DNA of 33,130 bases, taken from contig DYWZ01000064.1 of NCBI GenBank assembly GCA_020742395.1, positions 1 through 33,130 on the forward strand, written 5' to 3'. The position numbers and the translations under genes were made by a program. Source of the stretch: Enterococcus columbae. GTDB taxonomy: Bacteria > Bacillota > Bacilli > Lactobacillales > Enterococcaceae. The stretch's first letter is position 1. Every line of letters starts with the position of its first letter. Of the stretch, positions 17,045 to 25,291 are shown piece by piece. The notes below the pieces were generated by a model that was given only the letters and a program-made list of their open reading frames with translations, had not been told where the DNA came from and did no database searches.

Positions 17045-18526
17045 TTGCCAGTAATTAAAGAGAAATCAAAAGAAATTTTCTTTTCTGTTTTACCTGTTAC
17101 TTTATTAGTCGTTCTATTACATTTCACTTTATCACCGGTACCTATAGCTATGCTTGGTCGCTTTTTAATTGGTGAATTATTAGTTATTGTTGGACTAACT
17201 ATTTTTTTAATTGGGGTGGATTTAGCAATTAGTCCACTCGGTGATTTAACCGGAACGTTTCTTGCTAAAACCAACAAATTATGGATAGTTTTACTAGGTG
17301 GCGTTATCGTAGGCTTTTTCATTTGTGCGGCTGAACCAGATTTAATTGTTTTAGCTAATCAAATCGAGCAAGTTACCCAAAAAGCTCTAAATAGTACAAC
17401 GCTATTAATGAGTGTGTCTTTAGGTCTTGCCAGTATGCTAGCCATTGGATTTCTACGAATTTTTTACAATATTCCTTTGTATAAGCTATTATTAGCTATT
17501 TATAGTCTAATTTTTATTGGTAGCCTGTTTACCAATTCAGCCTTTTTAGCCATTTCCTTTGATGCAGCTGGTTCAACAACTGGCGTATTAGCTGTTCCAT
17601 TTATCTTAGCTTTATCTGTGGGTATCTCCAAACTAAAAAAGGATAGTAAAGCTTCAGAAAAAGATAGTTTTGGCTTAGTGGCGATTGCTTCTAGTGGGGC
17701 CATTATGGCAGTAATGCTATTAAATATTTTATCTCCGGTAAATGAAATTGCTACCCCTGCTAGCAAAGCAATTAATACACAAACACAGCTTTTCTTGCCT
17801 TTTATTCAATTAATTAATCATAGCATTAAAGATGGTTTTATCTCAGTATTACCTTTATTTGTCATCTTAGTTGTGTTACAATTTTTTGCTTTTCATTTGA
17901 AAAAACGTGAATTTAGAAAAATGCTCGTAGGCTTTGTGTATGTCTTTTTAGGTCTTGCCATTTTTCTATTAGGTGTAAATGGTGGTCTCATGGAAATTGG
18001 TGGAGTCATTGGTAAAACCTTAGCTACCTTACCTAATCAAGCGATTATTTTGGGGATTGGTTTTATATTAGGTGTCGTCACGATTTTATCTGAACCAGCT
18101 GTATATGTCTTAACCGATCAAATCGAAGAAGTTACTAGTGGCTATATCCAAAGAAAAGCCGTCTTATTTGCATTAGCATTAGGTGTAGGAATTGCAGTAG
18201 CGCTTTCGGTTTTACGGGTATTAATTCATCCTATTCAGTTATGGCATTATCTATTACCTGGGTATCTCATCGCCTTAGGTTTAATGTTTATTACTCCTAA
18301 ATTATTTATTGGGATTGCCTTTGATGCCGGTGGAGTTGCTACAGGCCCTATGACAGCCACTTTTATTTTAGCGTTCATTCAAGGTGCGGCTGACCAAATT
18401 GAAAGTGCCAATGTCATTATTGATGGGTTTGGCATGATTGCCCTAGTTGCATTGATGCCAATTATTATGTTAGAGTTACTAGGTGTTTTATTCAAATTAA
18501 AAGCCAAGCGAAAGGAGCAAGCCTGA
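17045..18526 (+). CDS. tandem DUF1538 membrane protein (putative cation/H+ antiporter)
   Basis: 493-residue integral membrane protein with two homologous DUF1538 (PF07556) halves, about 8-230 and 270-480. Each half has SVLP near its start, a conserved EP motif (AAEPDLIVLANQIEQVT; LSEPAVYVLTDQIEEVT) and FDAAGSTTG / FDAGGVATG near its end. In some Gammaproteobacteria the two halves are separate proteins (UmpA/UmpB), reported as a Na+(K+,Li+)/H+ antiporter; transport of monovalent cations here is inference. TTG 17045 is the start: AAGGAGG lies seven bases upstream. It overlaps the PII-like gene by one base. Function in Firmicutes is not established. Confidence 0.8.
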   Translation: MPVIKEKSKEIFFSVLPVTLLVVLLHFTLSPVPIAMLGRFLIGELLVIVGLTIFLIGVDLAISPLGDLTGTFLAKTNKLWIVLLGGVIVGFFICAAEPDLIVLANQIEQVTQKALNSTTLLMSVSLGLASMLAIGFLRIFYNIPLYKLLLAIYSLIFIGSLFTNSAFLAISFDAAGSTTGVLAVPFILALSVGISKLKKDSKASEKDSFGLVAIASSGAIMAVMLLNILSPVNEIATPASKAINTQTQLFLPFIQLINHSIKDGFISVLPLFVILVVLQFFAFHLKKREFRKMLVGFVYVFLGLAIFLLGVNGGLMEIGGVIGKTLATLPNQAIILGIGFILGVVTILSEPAVYVLTDQIEEVTSGYIQRKAVLFALALGVGIAVALSVLRVLIHPIQLWHYLLPGYLIALGLMFITPKLFIGIAFDAGGVATGPMTATFILAFIQGAADQIESANVIIDGFGMIALVALMPIIMLELLGVLFKLKAKRKEQA

Positions 18527-19185
18527 TGACTAGTCTTCCTTTAAATCTCCAACAAATCTATATTATTATTAATAAAGGCTATGGGAGTAAAGTACTAAAA
18601 AAAGCTAGAGCGTGCGGTATGCGTGGTGGGACGATTTTTTTAGCACATGGTACTATTGACCATCCTCTACTGAATCTTTTAGCCTTAAATGATCAACGTA
18701 AAGAAATTGTGATGATGACCGGTGAGCAAAGCATCTGTGAACACACCCTAGCTGTTTTAAATCAAACCTTTCACTTTGATAAACCTAACCATGGGATTGC
18801 TTTTTCCTTACCTGTTTATAAAATTGTTGGTGTGAGTTGTTATAACAATCAATCAATTCAAGAAGAAAGTGAGCTGAATGCGATGTATCAATCAATCTTG
18901 ACCATTGTCAATCGTGGAAATGCTGAAGATGTGATTGAAGCTGCCAATAAAGCTGGCGCTAAAGGAGGAACAATTATCCACGCAAGAGGCGCCGGCGTAC
19001 ATGAAACTTCTAAATTATTTGCTATGGATATCGAACCAGAAAAAGAAGTCGTCTTAATCCTAGCAAAAAAAGACCAAGCCTCCGTTATTATTGAAGCCAT
19101 TCGTGAAGATTTAGCCATCGATCAACCAGGTAATGGTATCATCTTGGTTCAAGATGTCGCTCAAACCTATGGAATATATGAATAA
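18526..19185 (+). CDS. tandem PII-like regulatory protein
   Basis: 219-residue soluble protein with two PII-like ferredoxin folds. Domain 1 (about 8-105) contains KKARACGMRGGTIFLAHG and domain 2 (about 118-215) contains IEAANKAGAKGGTIIHARG followed by PEKEVVLILAKK. The classical PII tail signature is altered (QPGNGIILVQDV; KPNHGIAFSLPV), and no uridylylated Tyr is evident in the T-loop. It starts in the stop codon of the DUF1538 gene with AAGGAG upstream, so the two are coupled. PII-like proteins commonly gate membrane partners, so control of the DUF1538 transporter is a strong inference. Which nucleotide binds is unknown. Confidence 0.85.
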   Translation: MTSLPLNLQQIYIIINKGYGSKVLKKARACGMRGGTIFLAHGTIDHPLLNLLALNDQRKEIVMMTGEQSICEHTLAVLNQTFHFDKPNHGIAFSLPVYKIVGVSCYNNQSIQEESELNAMYQSILTIVNRGNAEDVIEAANKAGAKGGTIIHARGAGVHETSKLFAMDIEPEKEVVLILAKKDQASVIIEAIREDLAIDQPGNGIILVQDVAQTYGIYE

Positions 19186-19237
19186 ATCAAATCGGACAAG
19201 TAGCCATTAAAAATGCTGATTTTTAAGGAGTGAAATG

Positions 19238-19648
19238 ATGACCAAACCTAAAGTTGCTTTTATCTGTGTCCATAATTCCTGTCGTTCACAGATTGCTGAA
19301 GCGTTAGCCAAAAAACTAGCTAGTGATGCTTTTGATAGTTATTCGGCTGGTACGCAGATTAAACCTCAGATCGATCCAGATGCCGTTAGATTGATGCAAC
19401 AACACTACCAAATCGATATGGAAAAACAACAATACTCCAAACTACTTGTTGAAATTCCTGAAGTAGATATCGTAATCACCATGGGGTGCAATGTAGATTG
19501 TCCTTATCTACCTTGTAAATATCGTGAAGATTGGGGACTACTGGATCCTAGCAATCACAGTGATGAAATATTTTTACAGGTCATGAAAGACATCGAAACC
19601 AAAGTCTTAAATCTAAAAGAACGCATAATTAGTGGAAAATTGTATTGA
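19238..19648 (+). CDS. ArsC-like arsenate reductase / low-molecular-weight phosphatase
   Basis: 136-residue protein of the LMW protein tyrosine phosphatase fold, thioredoxin-linked arsenate reductase branch. The P-loop C10-VHNSC-R16 and further cysteines at 84, 88 and 93 (TMGCNVDCPYLPC), followed by REDWGLLDPS, fit enzymes that reduce arsenate through a Cys relay. The second ATG (19238) fits AAGGAG better than 19235. It sits 52 bases after the PII gene and could be its third operon member. No arsR, arsB or acr3 is present, so phosphatase activity remains possible. Confidence 0.8.
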   Translation: MTKPKVAFICVHNSCRSQIAEALAKKLASDAFDSYSAGTQIKPQIDPDAVRLMQQHYQIDMEKQQYSKLLVEIPEVDIVITMGCNVDCPYLPCKYREDWGLLDPSNHSDEIFLQVMKDIETKVLNLKERIISGKLY

Positions 19649-19673
19649 TCACTATCAGATAAATCATAAACCA

Positions 19674-19742
19674 TAAAAAAACGAATGCCGGTGAAATACC
19701 AAAGTTTCTTTAAAACAACTATACGACAAGCATTCGTTTTTT
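19674..19742. terminator. terminator with long loop between convergent operons
   Basis: ACGAATGC (19681-19688), flanked by seven A, pairs with GCATTCGT (19730-19737) followed by TTTTT; the loop is about 41 bases. It serves both the arsC-like gene and the PTS operon. Confidence 0.7.
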
Positions 19743-19795
19743 GTGATATTAAGATAGATTGACTTCTCCCCCATTAATCAAACTATCTATCATTA

Positions 19796-20617
19796 TTATC
19801 CTAAGAAACCAAACGCCTTTCCTGCAATACCTAGGATAAAAATAAATAGGATAATCAATAGTGGATTCACATTTTTCTTCAATAGCCAAGCGACAAACAA
19901 GGTCAAAATCAACGCTAACATTCCAGGCATGATACTATCTAAAACATTTTGAACGGTTTGTGTGACTACTTTACCATCAGCATTTTTTATGCGTGTAGCC
20001 ACAATTGGAATATTAATTGTTGTCCATTTATTAACCAAAGCCCCCATAACAAATAGCCCTACAACAGAAGCGCCTTCGGTAAGTTTTTTGACTCGATTAC
20101 CAGCCATTTCTTTGATGATTTCATTTCCTTTTTCATAGCCTAAAGTTAAACCGAAATATTTGGTTAATAGGCGAATAATATTAATTGAAATAAAGAATAG
20201 TAATGGTCCACCGATATTACCGTTAATCGCTAAAGAAGCACCTAAAGCTGCCAAAACAGGTCGAACAGTTCCCCAAAAGATCGGATCTCCTACCCCCGCT
20301 AATGGTCCCATCAAGCCGATTTTCATGGCAGAAATCGAAATTCCCGGCATATCTCCTTCATTTACATGTTTTTCTTCCATTGCACCAACTACACCAAAAA
20401 TAGGCGCAGTCAACCAAGGATGAGTATTGAACCATTCTAAGTGTCGTTGTAATGCTTCATTTCTTTCCTTACCCGGAGCATATAGGCGTCTTAAAGCTGG
20501 AATCATTACAAAACAAAAGCTCATACTTTGAACACGTTCAAAGTTAAAAGAACCTAATAGTAAATTGGAACGTAAAAACATACTGTGAATATCTTTTTTA
20601 GTTAATTTCTTCTCCAT
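19796..20617 (-). CDS. PTS mannose/fructose/sorbose family IID subunit
   Basis: Membrane subunit IID of a mannose-family phosphotransferase system, which with IIC forms the sugar channel. At 273 residues it is intact and of normal length. Motifs: SFNFERVQSMSFCFVMIPAL near the start, then MEEKHVNEGDMPGISISAMKIGLMGPLAGVGDP, quoted here as GLMGPLAGVGDPIFWGT. There are hydrophobic segments at the C-terminus. It is the last gene of the operon, 12 bases after IIC. Because IIA, IIB and IIC upstream carry stop codons, it is probably non-functional on its own. The substrate cannot be read. Confidence 0.88.
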   Translation of the reverse strand: MEKKLTKKDIHSMFLRSNLLLGSFNFERVQSMSFCFVMIPALRRLYAPGKERNEALQRHLEWFNTHPWLTAPIFGVVGAMEEKHVNEGDMPGISISAMKIGLMGPLAGVGDPIFWGTVRPVLAALGASLAINGNIGGPLLFFISINIIRLLTKYFGLTLGYEKGNEIIKEMAGNRVKKLTEGASVVGLFVMGALVNKWTTINIPIVATRIKNADGKVVTQTVQNVLDSIMPGMLALILTLFVAWLLKKNVNPLLIILFIFILGIAGKAFGFLG

Positions 20618-20629
20618 TTCAAATCCTCC

Positions 20630-21445
20630 TTACGCATCTAGATCATCATCTAAATCATCATCAACCGGGGTTGCACTATTCGCACTAACAGCTGCAGAAA
20701 CCGGTGTAAGCTTTTCTAGAACATTATATTTCAATTGAACATATAATAATGCTAGACATAAGCCTAAACCACCGAAACCGACTAAATTGAAATTCATAAA
20801 GGCTGCAAATAAAAAGCCCATATAGAAAAATGGTTTTAAATAAGGTACATCCATCATATTAATAACCATTGCATATCCGATGACTACAATAATTCCTCCA
20901 CCAATTTGTAAGCCACCGGTAATAACCTCTGGAATCCCATTTAAAAATTTACTTACAGCCTCTGCGCTAATCATTGAAATAATAAATGTTGGAATCATAA
21001 CTCGTAACGCTTGTAACGATAAGGCGGTTAGATGCATAATTTCAATTCCTCTGAAATTACCTTTTGCTGCATAATTATCTGCACGGTGAATAAAAAATAC
21101 TGTATTGGTACGAATGAATATGGTTAAAGCTTGACCTGCTGCTGCCAATGGAATAGCAATCGCAATTCCTTTACCAATACTTTGATGAGCAGTTGTAACC
21201 AAAATAGTAGAAATTACAGAAGCTAAGGCAGTATCTGGTGCCATCGCTAACCCTACATTCATCCATCCTAGCGCCATCATTTCTAAGGTACCACCTAAAA
21301 TAACTCCGGTAGTTAGATTTCCCAATACCAACCCAACTAATGTTCAAGCAACTAATGGTCTTTGTGTCTGTGCCTCATCTAATACACTACCCATCCCGGT
21401 AATGCCGGCAACTACTAGTAATAATATAATTTGAATTACACTCAC
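20630..21445 (-). pseudogene. PTS mannose family IIC subunit, nonsense-interrupted
   Basis: IIC membrane component. A GTG start at 21445 (AAAGGAG nine bases upstream) gives MSVIQIILLLVVAGITGMGS..., then an in-frame TGA at 21346-21344 (codon 34, after QTQRPLVA). The same frame continues with TLVGLVLGNLTTGVILGG through to the normal C-terminus. Homologues have Cys or a small residue at that point, so one base change accounts for the stop. A shorter product could start at an internal TTG (21331), but it would lack the first membrane segment. The C-terminal tail is acidic (DDDLDDDLDA). Confidence 0.88.
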
Positions 21446-21949
21446 ACTAATCCGCTCCTTTGATCCTAAATGATTTTGCAATTCTTTATAAAAATCTACA
21501 CTTGTATCTCCTGACAATTGTCGAAGTTCTAGCTTAACACCTAAATCATGTAATTGTTTGAAAGCTTCAATATGGTCTTTTGAAACATTTACTGCTTTAG
21601 TAATTTGTGTACGATCTTTTTCAAAACGCATACCTCCCACATTTACCTCAGTTAATGACACCCCCTTTTGGACTAAAGCTAAAATGTCTTCGGGACTTTC
21701 AAAAAGTAACATTGCTGTTTCGTCGGTATATCGTGGTGAATGAAACGCCCGAACCATTCTGTCTACACCTACTGCACTTGCCTTTACATTTGCAGGAGAT
21801 ACCGATAAAATTAATGTTTTCTGCACTTCATCATTAGCAACTGCATCTGATACTACAATAATTCGATTAATTGGTTTTAACTTTACCCATTTAGTTAACA
21901 CTTACCCATGAATAAAACGATCATCAATTCTTGCTAATTCAATTTTCAT
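21446..21949 (-). pseudogene. PTS mannose/sorbose family IIB subunit, nonsense-interrupted
   Basis: Cytosolic phosphocarrier IIB (PTSIIB_sorb). ATG 21949 gives MKIELARIDDRFIHG, then TAA at 21904-21902 (codon 16) where the family has Gln (HGQV); CAA to TAA is one transition. The stop directly follows the active-site loop whose His14 accepts phosphate. Beyond it the frame stays open (VLTKWVKLKPINRI...). A second defect: no stop separates it from IIC, so it runs in frame across the IIC Shine-Dalgarno into IIC until TGA 21344. The IIA stop overlaps its start (ATGA). Confidence 0.88.
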
Positions 21950-22383
21950 AATAAATCTTCCTCCTCATCGACTTCATCTTGTCTTTTTGTTAATACTGAA
22001 CGAAAGTTTTGACGGCTATCCGTTGCCACTTTTCTTAGATTTTCAATTAATTGTGCTAATGTTAGCTGTTCTTTTACAGCAGCTGCTTCAAGCAAGATTG
22101 GTAAATTAACACCAGTTAAAATATCAATGTTTTCATTGGTATAAGCAATCTGAGCAGCCACATTATATGGTGTTCCAGCAAATACATCAACTAAGATTAA
22201 TACTTCCTTAGTTGGTTCAATTTGCTCAATGGTTTGTTGGAATTTTTCCTACATTTGAGGCAATCCTTCACCTTTAAAAAATGGAATTGCTCGTACATCA
22301 GCATCTTTGCCAAAAATTATTTCGAAGGCATCTAACAAGCCCAATGAAAATTGTCCATGTCCACTAACAATAATCGAAACCAT
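21946..22383 (-). pseudogene. PTS mannose family IIA subunit, nonsense-interrupted
   Basis: Cytosolic IIA phosphocarrier, first gene of the operon. ATG 22383 (AAAGGAG eight bases upstream) gives MVSIIVSGHGQFSLGLL with phosphorylatable His9, then TAG at 22251-22249 (codon 45, after EGLPQM). The frame continues without shift through VLILVDVFAGTPYNVAAQ to a normal end at about 145 codons. CAG to TAG is the likely change. The C-terminus is acidic (DEVDEEEDLL). Confidence 0.88.
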
Positions 22384-22429
22384 CTCGTCCACTCCTTTCC
22401 ATAAAACTCACTTCTTACACTCTTTTATT

Positions 22430-22446
22430 AGCAAAATCTGTTCCAA
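22430..22446 (-). promoter_or_regulatory. sigma-54 promoter of the PTS operon
   Basis: Minus strand TTGGAAC, five bases, TTGCT (22446-22430): the -24 GG and -12 GC are separated by exactly 10 bases, matching the sigma-54 consensus (TTGGCAC N5 TTGCT) except for one base. It lies 47 bases before the IIA start, and a LevR-type activator fragment lies upstream. Confidence 0.75.
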
Positions 22447-22479
22447 GTTTGTTTTGCCTAAAATAATAAGTTTAAAAAA

Positions 22480-22561
22480 GAAAGCATTTCATTCAACGAA
22501 CGAAACACTTTCTTCAAAAATCAAATCCTCCAAAACACTTTGCTTAATAATCAAAACACTT
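22480..22561 (-). promoter_or_regulatory. candidate upstream activator sites for the LevR-type regulator
   Basis: Three direct repeats CRAAACACTT on the plus strand (22501-22510, 22531-22540, 22552-22561) lie 55-115 bases upstream of the sigma-54 promoter. The first is also part of a 33-bp imperfect dyad (GAAAGCATTTC ... GAAACACTTTC, 22480-22512). Position fits enhancer sites of sigma-54 activators. Confidence 0.45.
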
Positions 22562-23265
22562 ATTCTTGTATAATCGCTTCAGCAATATACAGTTTCTCAT
22601 CTTTAGATAAAAACAAATCTAATTTGCTTTCAACTTTTTGAATTGTTTTTGCAACAATTTCTGCAACAATAGCTACTTTTTCCTCGATTGGATCATCATA
22701 AGATAAATTATTCTTCTTAATTACTCGTTCAAAAGCAAACCCTGTATGAATAATCACTCGAATTAACCGTGTATTTGAAAAATGTTGATTTAATTGTATC
22801 TGTAATTCTTTCATCCACTCTAACAATAAGTCAGCGATATGAACTAGATTAAGATAGACTAAATACATCGAAAATGTATCTTTACATAAATCTTTAACCA
22901 CCATCGGAGTAGTATTTTTTAGTGTTGCTTTCTTTTTCCCACTCAAACTTTGTCGAATCACATTTTCTCCTTTGCCATCTACTAAACTACTTAATTCAAT
23001 AAAAGGAGCCTGTAATTGAGGATTTTTAGTCCCTACACTAGCTATAATTTGATATTTAAGCTTTAATTTTTCTATTTCTTGAGACATCTTTAGTGCAGAT
23101 ATCGAAATAATTTCGATAATTTCATCAGTTAACTGTTGGACTAAATCTAAAAGCATCCGTTCAAGTTTTAGTGCAGTTCCTTTACCAGTAGTACAAATCA
23201 CCAAAATAGCCTTAGGTTTTGTCCCATATTGATAGTTATTTTGCAAACGTAAAGAATCAACAAAA
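22560..23265 (-). pseudogene. LevR/ManR-type sigma-54 activator, C-terminal fragment
   Basis: About 230 codons remain of a regulator normally over 800 residues. It has a PTS-like segment (ILVICTTGKGTALKLERML), a linker, and a C-terminal PRD (TRLIRVIIHTGFAFERVI, then IAEAIIQE). The N-terminal HTH and AAA+ sigma-54-interacting domains are absent. Upstream the frame is closed by TAA near 23270, where it abuts the remnant of another gene. There is no good start codon or ribosome site. It cannot activate the PTS promoter if this is the only copy. Confidence 0.75.
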
Positions 23266-23623
23266 TCCTTTTGGTTAGATTTTTACGATACCAGCTGACT
23301 GGAGACATTTTAGATACTTGAAAATTTAGAGGAATTTGTTGATTTTTTTCTTTAATTACAGCTTTTATTTGATAATTTAAGTCTTTAGATTGATAAGAGA
23401 TGGACTAAATTGAAGTTCTTGGAATAATCAAGGCGTCAGAAAAAAAGCCTAATTGTTGGTGATATTTTGCTGCTGCAAAGTACTAATCATCTAGATAAAT
23501 ATAACTCATCGTTGGCTTTAATCGAGCCATATTTACAGATATTAGTGTGTTTCCTTCCGTAAATGTGTAATCTATCTTTTGCTGTGATAGATATTCACAA
23601 AAAACGTTTTCATTAACGGACAT
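23262..23623 (-). pseudogene. unidentified small gene with two in-frame TAG codons
   Basis: ATG 23623 has an ideal AAGGAGGT seven bases upstream. The frame reads MSVNENVFCEYLSQQ..., with TAG at 23485 (codon 47) and 23407 (codon 73), then stays coding-like (AVIKEKNQQIPLNFQV, SPVSWYRKN) to about 23270, where it runs into the LevR fragment in another frame. Each TAG is one transition from CAG. I do not recognise the family; it may be a PTS-associated cytosolic protein of roughly 120 residues. Confidence 0.5.
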
Positions 23624-23768
23624 TATAAAAACCTCCTTGAATCCGTTTTTATTATCATGCCACTCATCCTCAAAAGTTGAAAGGGCAAATGTAAAAGAAT
23701 AGGTGAACTTGATTCAAAAAACATAGCTATTCAATCCTACTTAATCAAAAAAATCATTTTTATACAAC

Positions 23769-23807
23769 AAAAGTCGAAAAAATTTAAATAAATTTCTTCG
23801 ACTTTTT
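23769..23807 (-). terminator. terminator downstream of the MFS gene
   Basis: AAAAGTCGAA (23769-23778) pairs with TTCGACTTTT (23797-23806). The minus-strand tail is TTTTGTTGT and the plus-strand tail TTTTTATT. Otherwise 23624-23862 shows no gene. Confidence 0.65.
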
Positions 23808-23862
23808 ATTAAAAAATATAACTATAGAGCAATCGTTAAAAATCAACTAATCTAACTAAAAG

Positions 23863-25059
23863 CTATGATTTACGTACACTAGCTAGACGATGAACGTTAA
23901 TATAATGAAACAAAGCATAGATACTAATCACACCAAAAGCGACCGTCGATACTAACATAGTCATACGTGGCGTATTTTGACCAAAAATCGCTGTTAACCA
24001 ATTAAGTAGATACGGCGAGATAAAACATCCAATATTCACCATCACTAAAACAAGAGTTGTAGCTAAATTCATCGCTTTCTCTGGTGTGGCCCAAGCTAAC
24101 CAATTATACATATAAGGCACTCCTAAGCCAAAACCAAAACCAATAATCACCATTGCTATAAAAACCATCACTAGATGTACGGCACTAAATAGAACGAAAA
24201 AGCCAATTGCTACTAAACCAAAGCCGATTGGAAAAATTTTGTCATGTAGCTTTTTAAAGAAATAACCAAAGCTAGCGCCTAAAGGAATGCCTAAGAGTGA
24301 AGAAATACCTGCTAAAAATGCCGCTTGTGGCAAGGTCCCCAATCCTTCTTGGGTGATTAAAACGGGTAATTTATAAGCCATTGGCATGTAAAAGGTAAAA
24401 ATAATAAACATCAAGGCCGCAATCAAAATAACCTTCGTATTAAGCTTCGTAGCACTAGCATGCCCCTTGCTGACCGAATGCTTAATCTGTGTTGCAGAAT
24501 CATTAGGTATAAATACATAAAATAAGATGAAAGAAGGAATGACTAATAGGTAAATAGCAAACGCAGCATGCCAACTGATTGTTACTAGGTAGCCAACAAG
24601 AAAAGAGGAAATCGCTGCCCCAATTGCCCCCATCACATTTTGAAAACCTAACATTGTTGCCAATTGTTCTTCACTGTCTTTATAAAATTTTGGAAGCAAG
24701 CTTACTGCCAAAGAATTAAATAAGCCAATACCTACGCCTAATAAAAAACGAGAAAATAAGATGGGTAAATAACTAGTCAGATATAAAGGCGCAGTTCCGG
24801 CTAGCAAAGTAACCATTAACCCTAACAATACCGTATGTTTTTGTTTTATTAGACGAATCAATATAGGACTGATTACTAATCCAGCAATAATTCCAAAATT
24901 AGGGATAGTAGATAACATTTCCACACTTGACTGATTCACTCCAGGAAAAGCCTGATACATCAATGGTAAAGCAGAAGATATTTGTGGAGCCATCATTAAA
25001 AAAAGAGAAATTGATAAAAGCGAAATTTTAAAAATAAGGCGATTTTCTATTGGTTTCAT
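23863..25059 (-). CDS. MFS transporter
   Basis: 398-residue major facilitator with 12 predicted membrane segments. A motif-A-like loop between helices 2 and 3 is degenerate (RLIKQKHTVLLG), followed by SRFLLGVGIGLFNSLAVSLLPKF in helices 4-5; the latter resembles CynX/NimT-type and sugar-exporter MFS proteins. Substrate unknown. ATG 25059 has GGAGGG nine bases upstream. Divergent from the esterase-ROK-AraC operon with 232 bases between, which suggests a shared substrate. A cre-like site lies over its promoter. Confidence 0.85.
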   Translation of the reverse strand: MKPIENRLIFKISLLSISLFLMMAPQISSALPLMYQAFPGVNQSSVEMLSTIPNFGIIAGLVISPILIRLIKQKHTVLLGLMVTLLAGTAPLYLTSYLPILFSRFLLGVGIGLFNSLAVSLLPKFYKDSEEQLATMLGFQNVMGAIGAAISSFLVGYLVTISWHAAFAIYLLVIPSFILFYVFIPNDSATQIKHSVSKGHASATKLNTKVILIAALMFIIFTFYMPMAYKLPVLITQEGLGTLPQAAFLAGISSLLGIPLGASFGYFFKKLHDKIFPIGFGLVAIGFFVLFSAVHLVMVFIAMVIIGFGFGLGVPYMYNWLAWATPEKAMNLATTLVLVMVNIGCFISPYLLNWLTAIFGQNTPRMTMLVSTVAFGVISIYALFHYINVHRLASVRKS

Positions 25060-25092
25060 AATCCTAAACCCTCCATTTTCTTTGATGGTTAC

Positions 25093-25121
25093 AGTATAGA
25101 TACCAAAGAAAACGGATACAA
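25093..25121 (-). promoter_or_regulatory. MFS promoter overlapped by a cre-like site
   Basis: Minus strand TTGTAT (25121-25116), 17 bp, TATACT (25098-25093). AGAAAACGGATACA (25107-25120, plus strand) matches the CcpA cre consensus TGWAANCGNTNWCA at 12 of 14 positions and covers the -35/spacer. AAAACG and CGTTTT (25109-25127) also form an inverted repeat. Confidence 0.5.
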
Positions 25122-25243
25122 CGTTTTAGATTATCCATTTTCTGGCGTTGATTGACATTTTTTAAATTTTAAAGAATGTACCGAATATCAATTATCGCCT
25201 TTTTCTTATCAACGAACGACTAGCTATCTCGTGAAATATTGGC

Positions 25244-25270
25244 TATAATCGCAAATATAAAACGTTTTCT
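25244..25270 (+). promoter_or_regulatory. esterase operon promoter with AAAACGTTTTC site
   Basis: TATAAT at 25244-25249 without a good -35, as expected for an activator-dependent promoter. AAAACGTTTTC (25259-25269) lies at the expected transcript start and matches cre at about 11 of 14 positions. Confidence 0.4.
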
Positions 25271-25291
25271 TTTTTGTGAGGAGGAATTAAA

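Noticed and set aside
19196..19232. Short gap between the PII and ArsC-like genes considered as a promoter region
   Set aside because: Only about 50 bases, with no recognisable -35/-10 pair; a shared transcript is simpler.
20630..23623. Programmed stop-codon readthrough or reassignment explaining the PTS stops
   Set aside because: All three stop types occur, other genes end normally at TAA, TAG and TGA, and the activator is physically truncated; ordinary decay is likelier.
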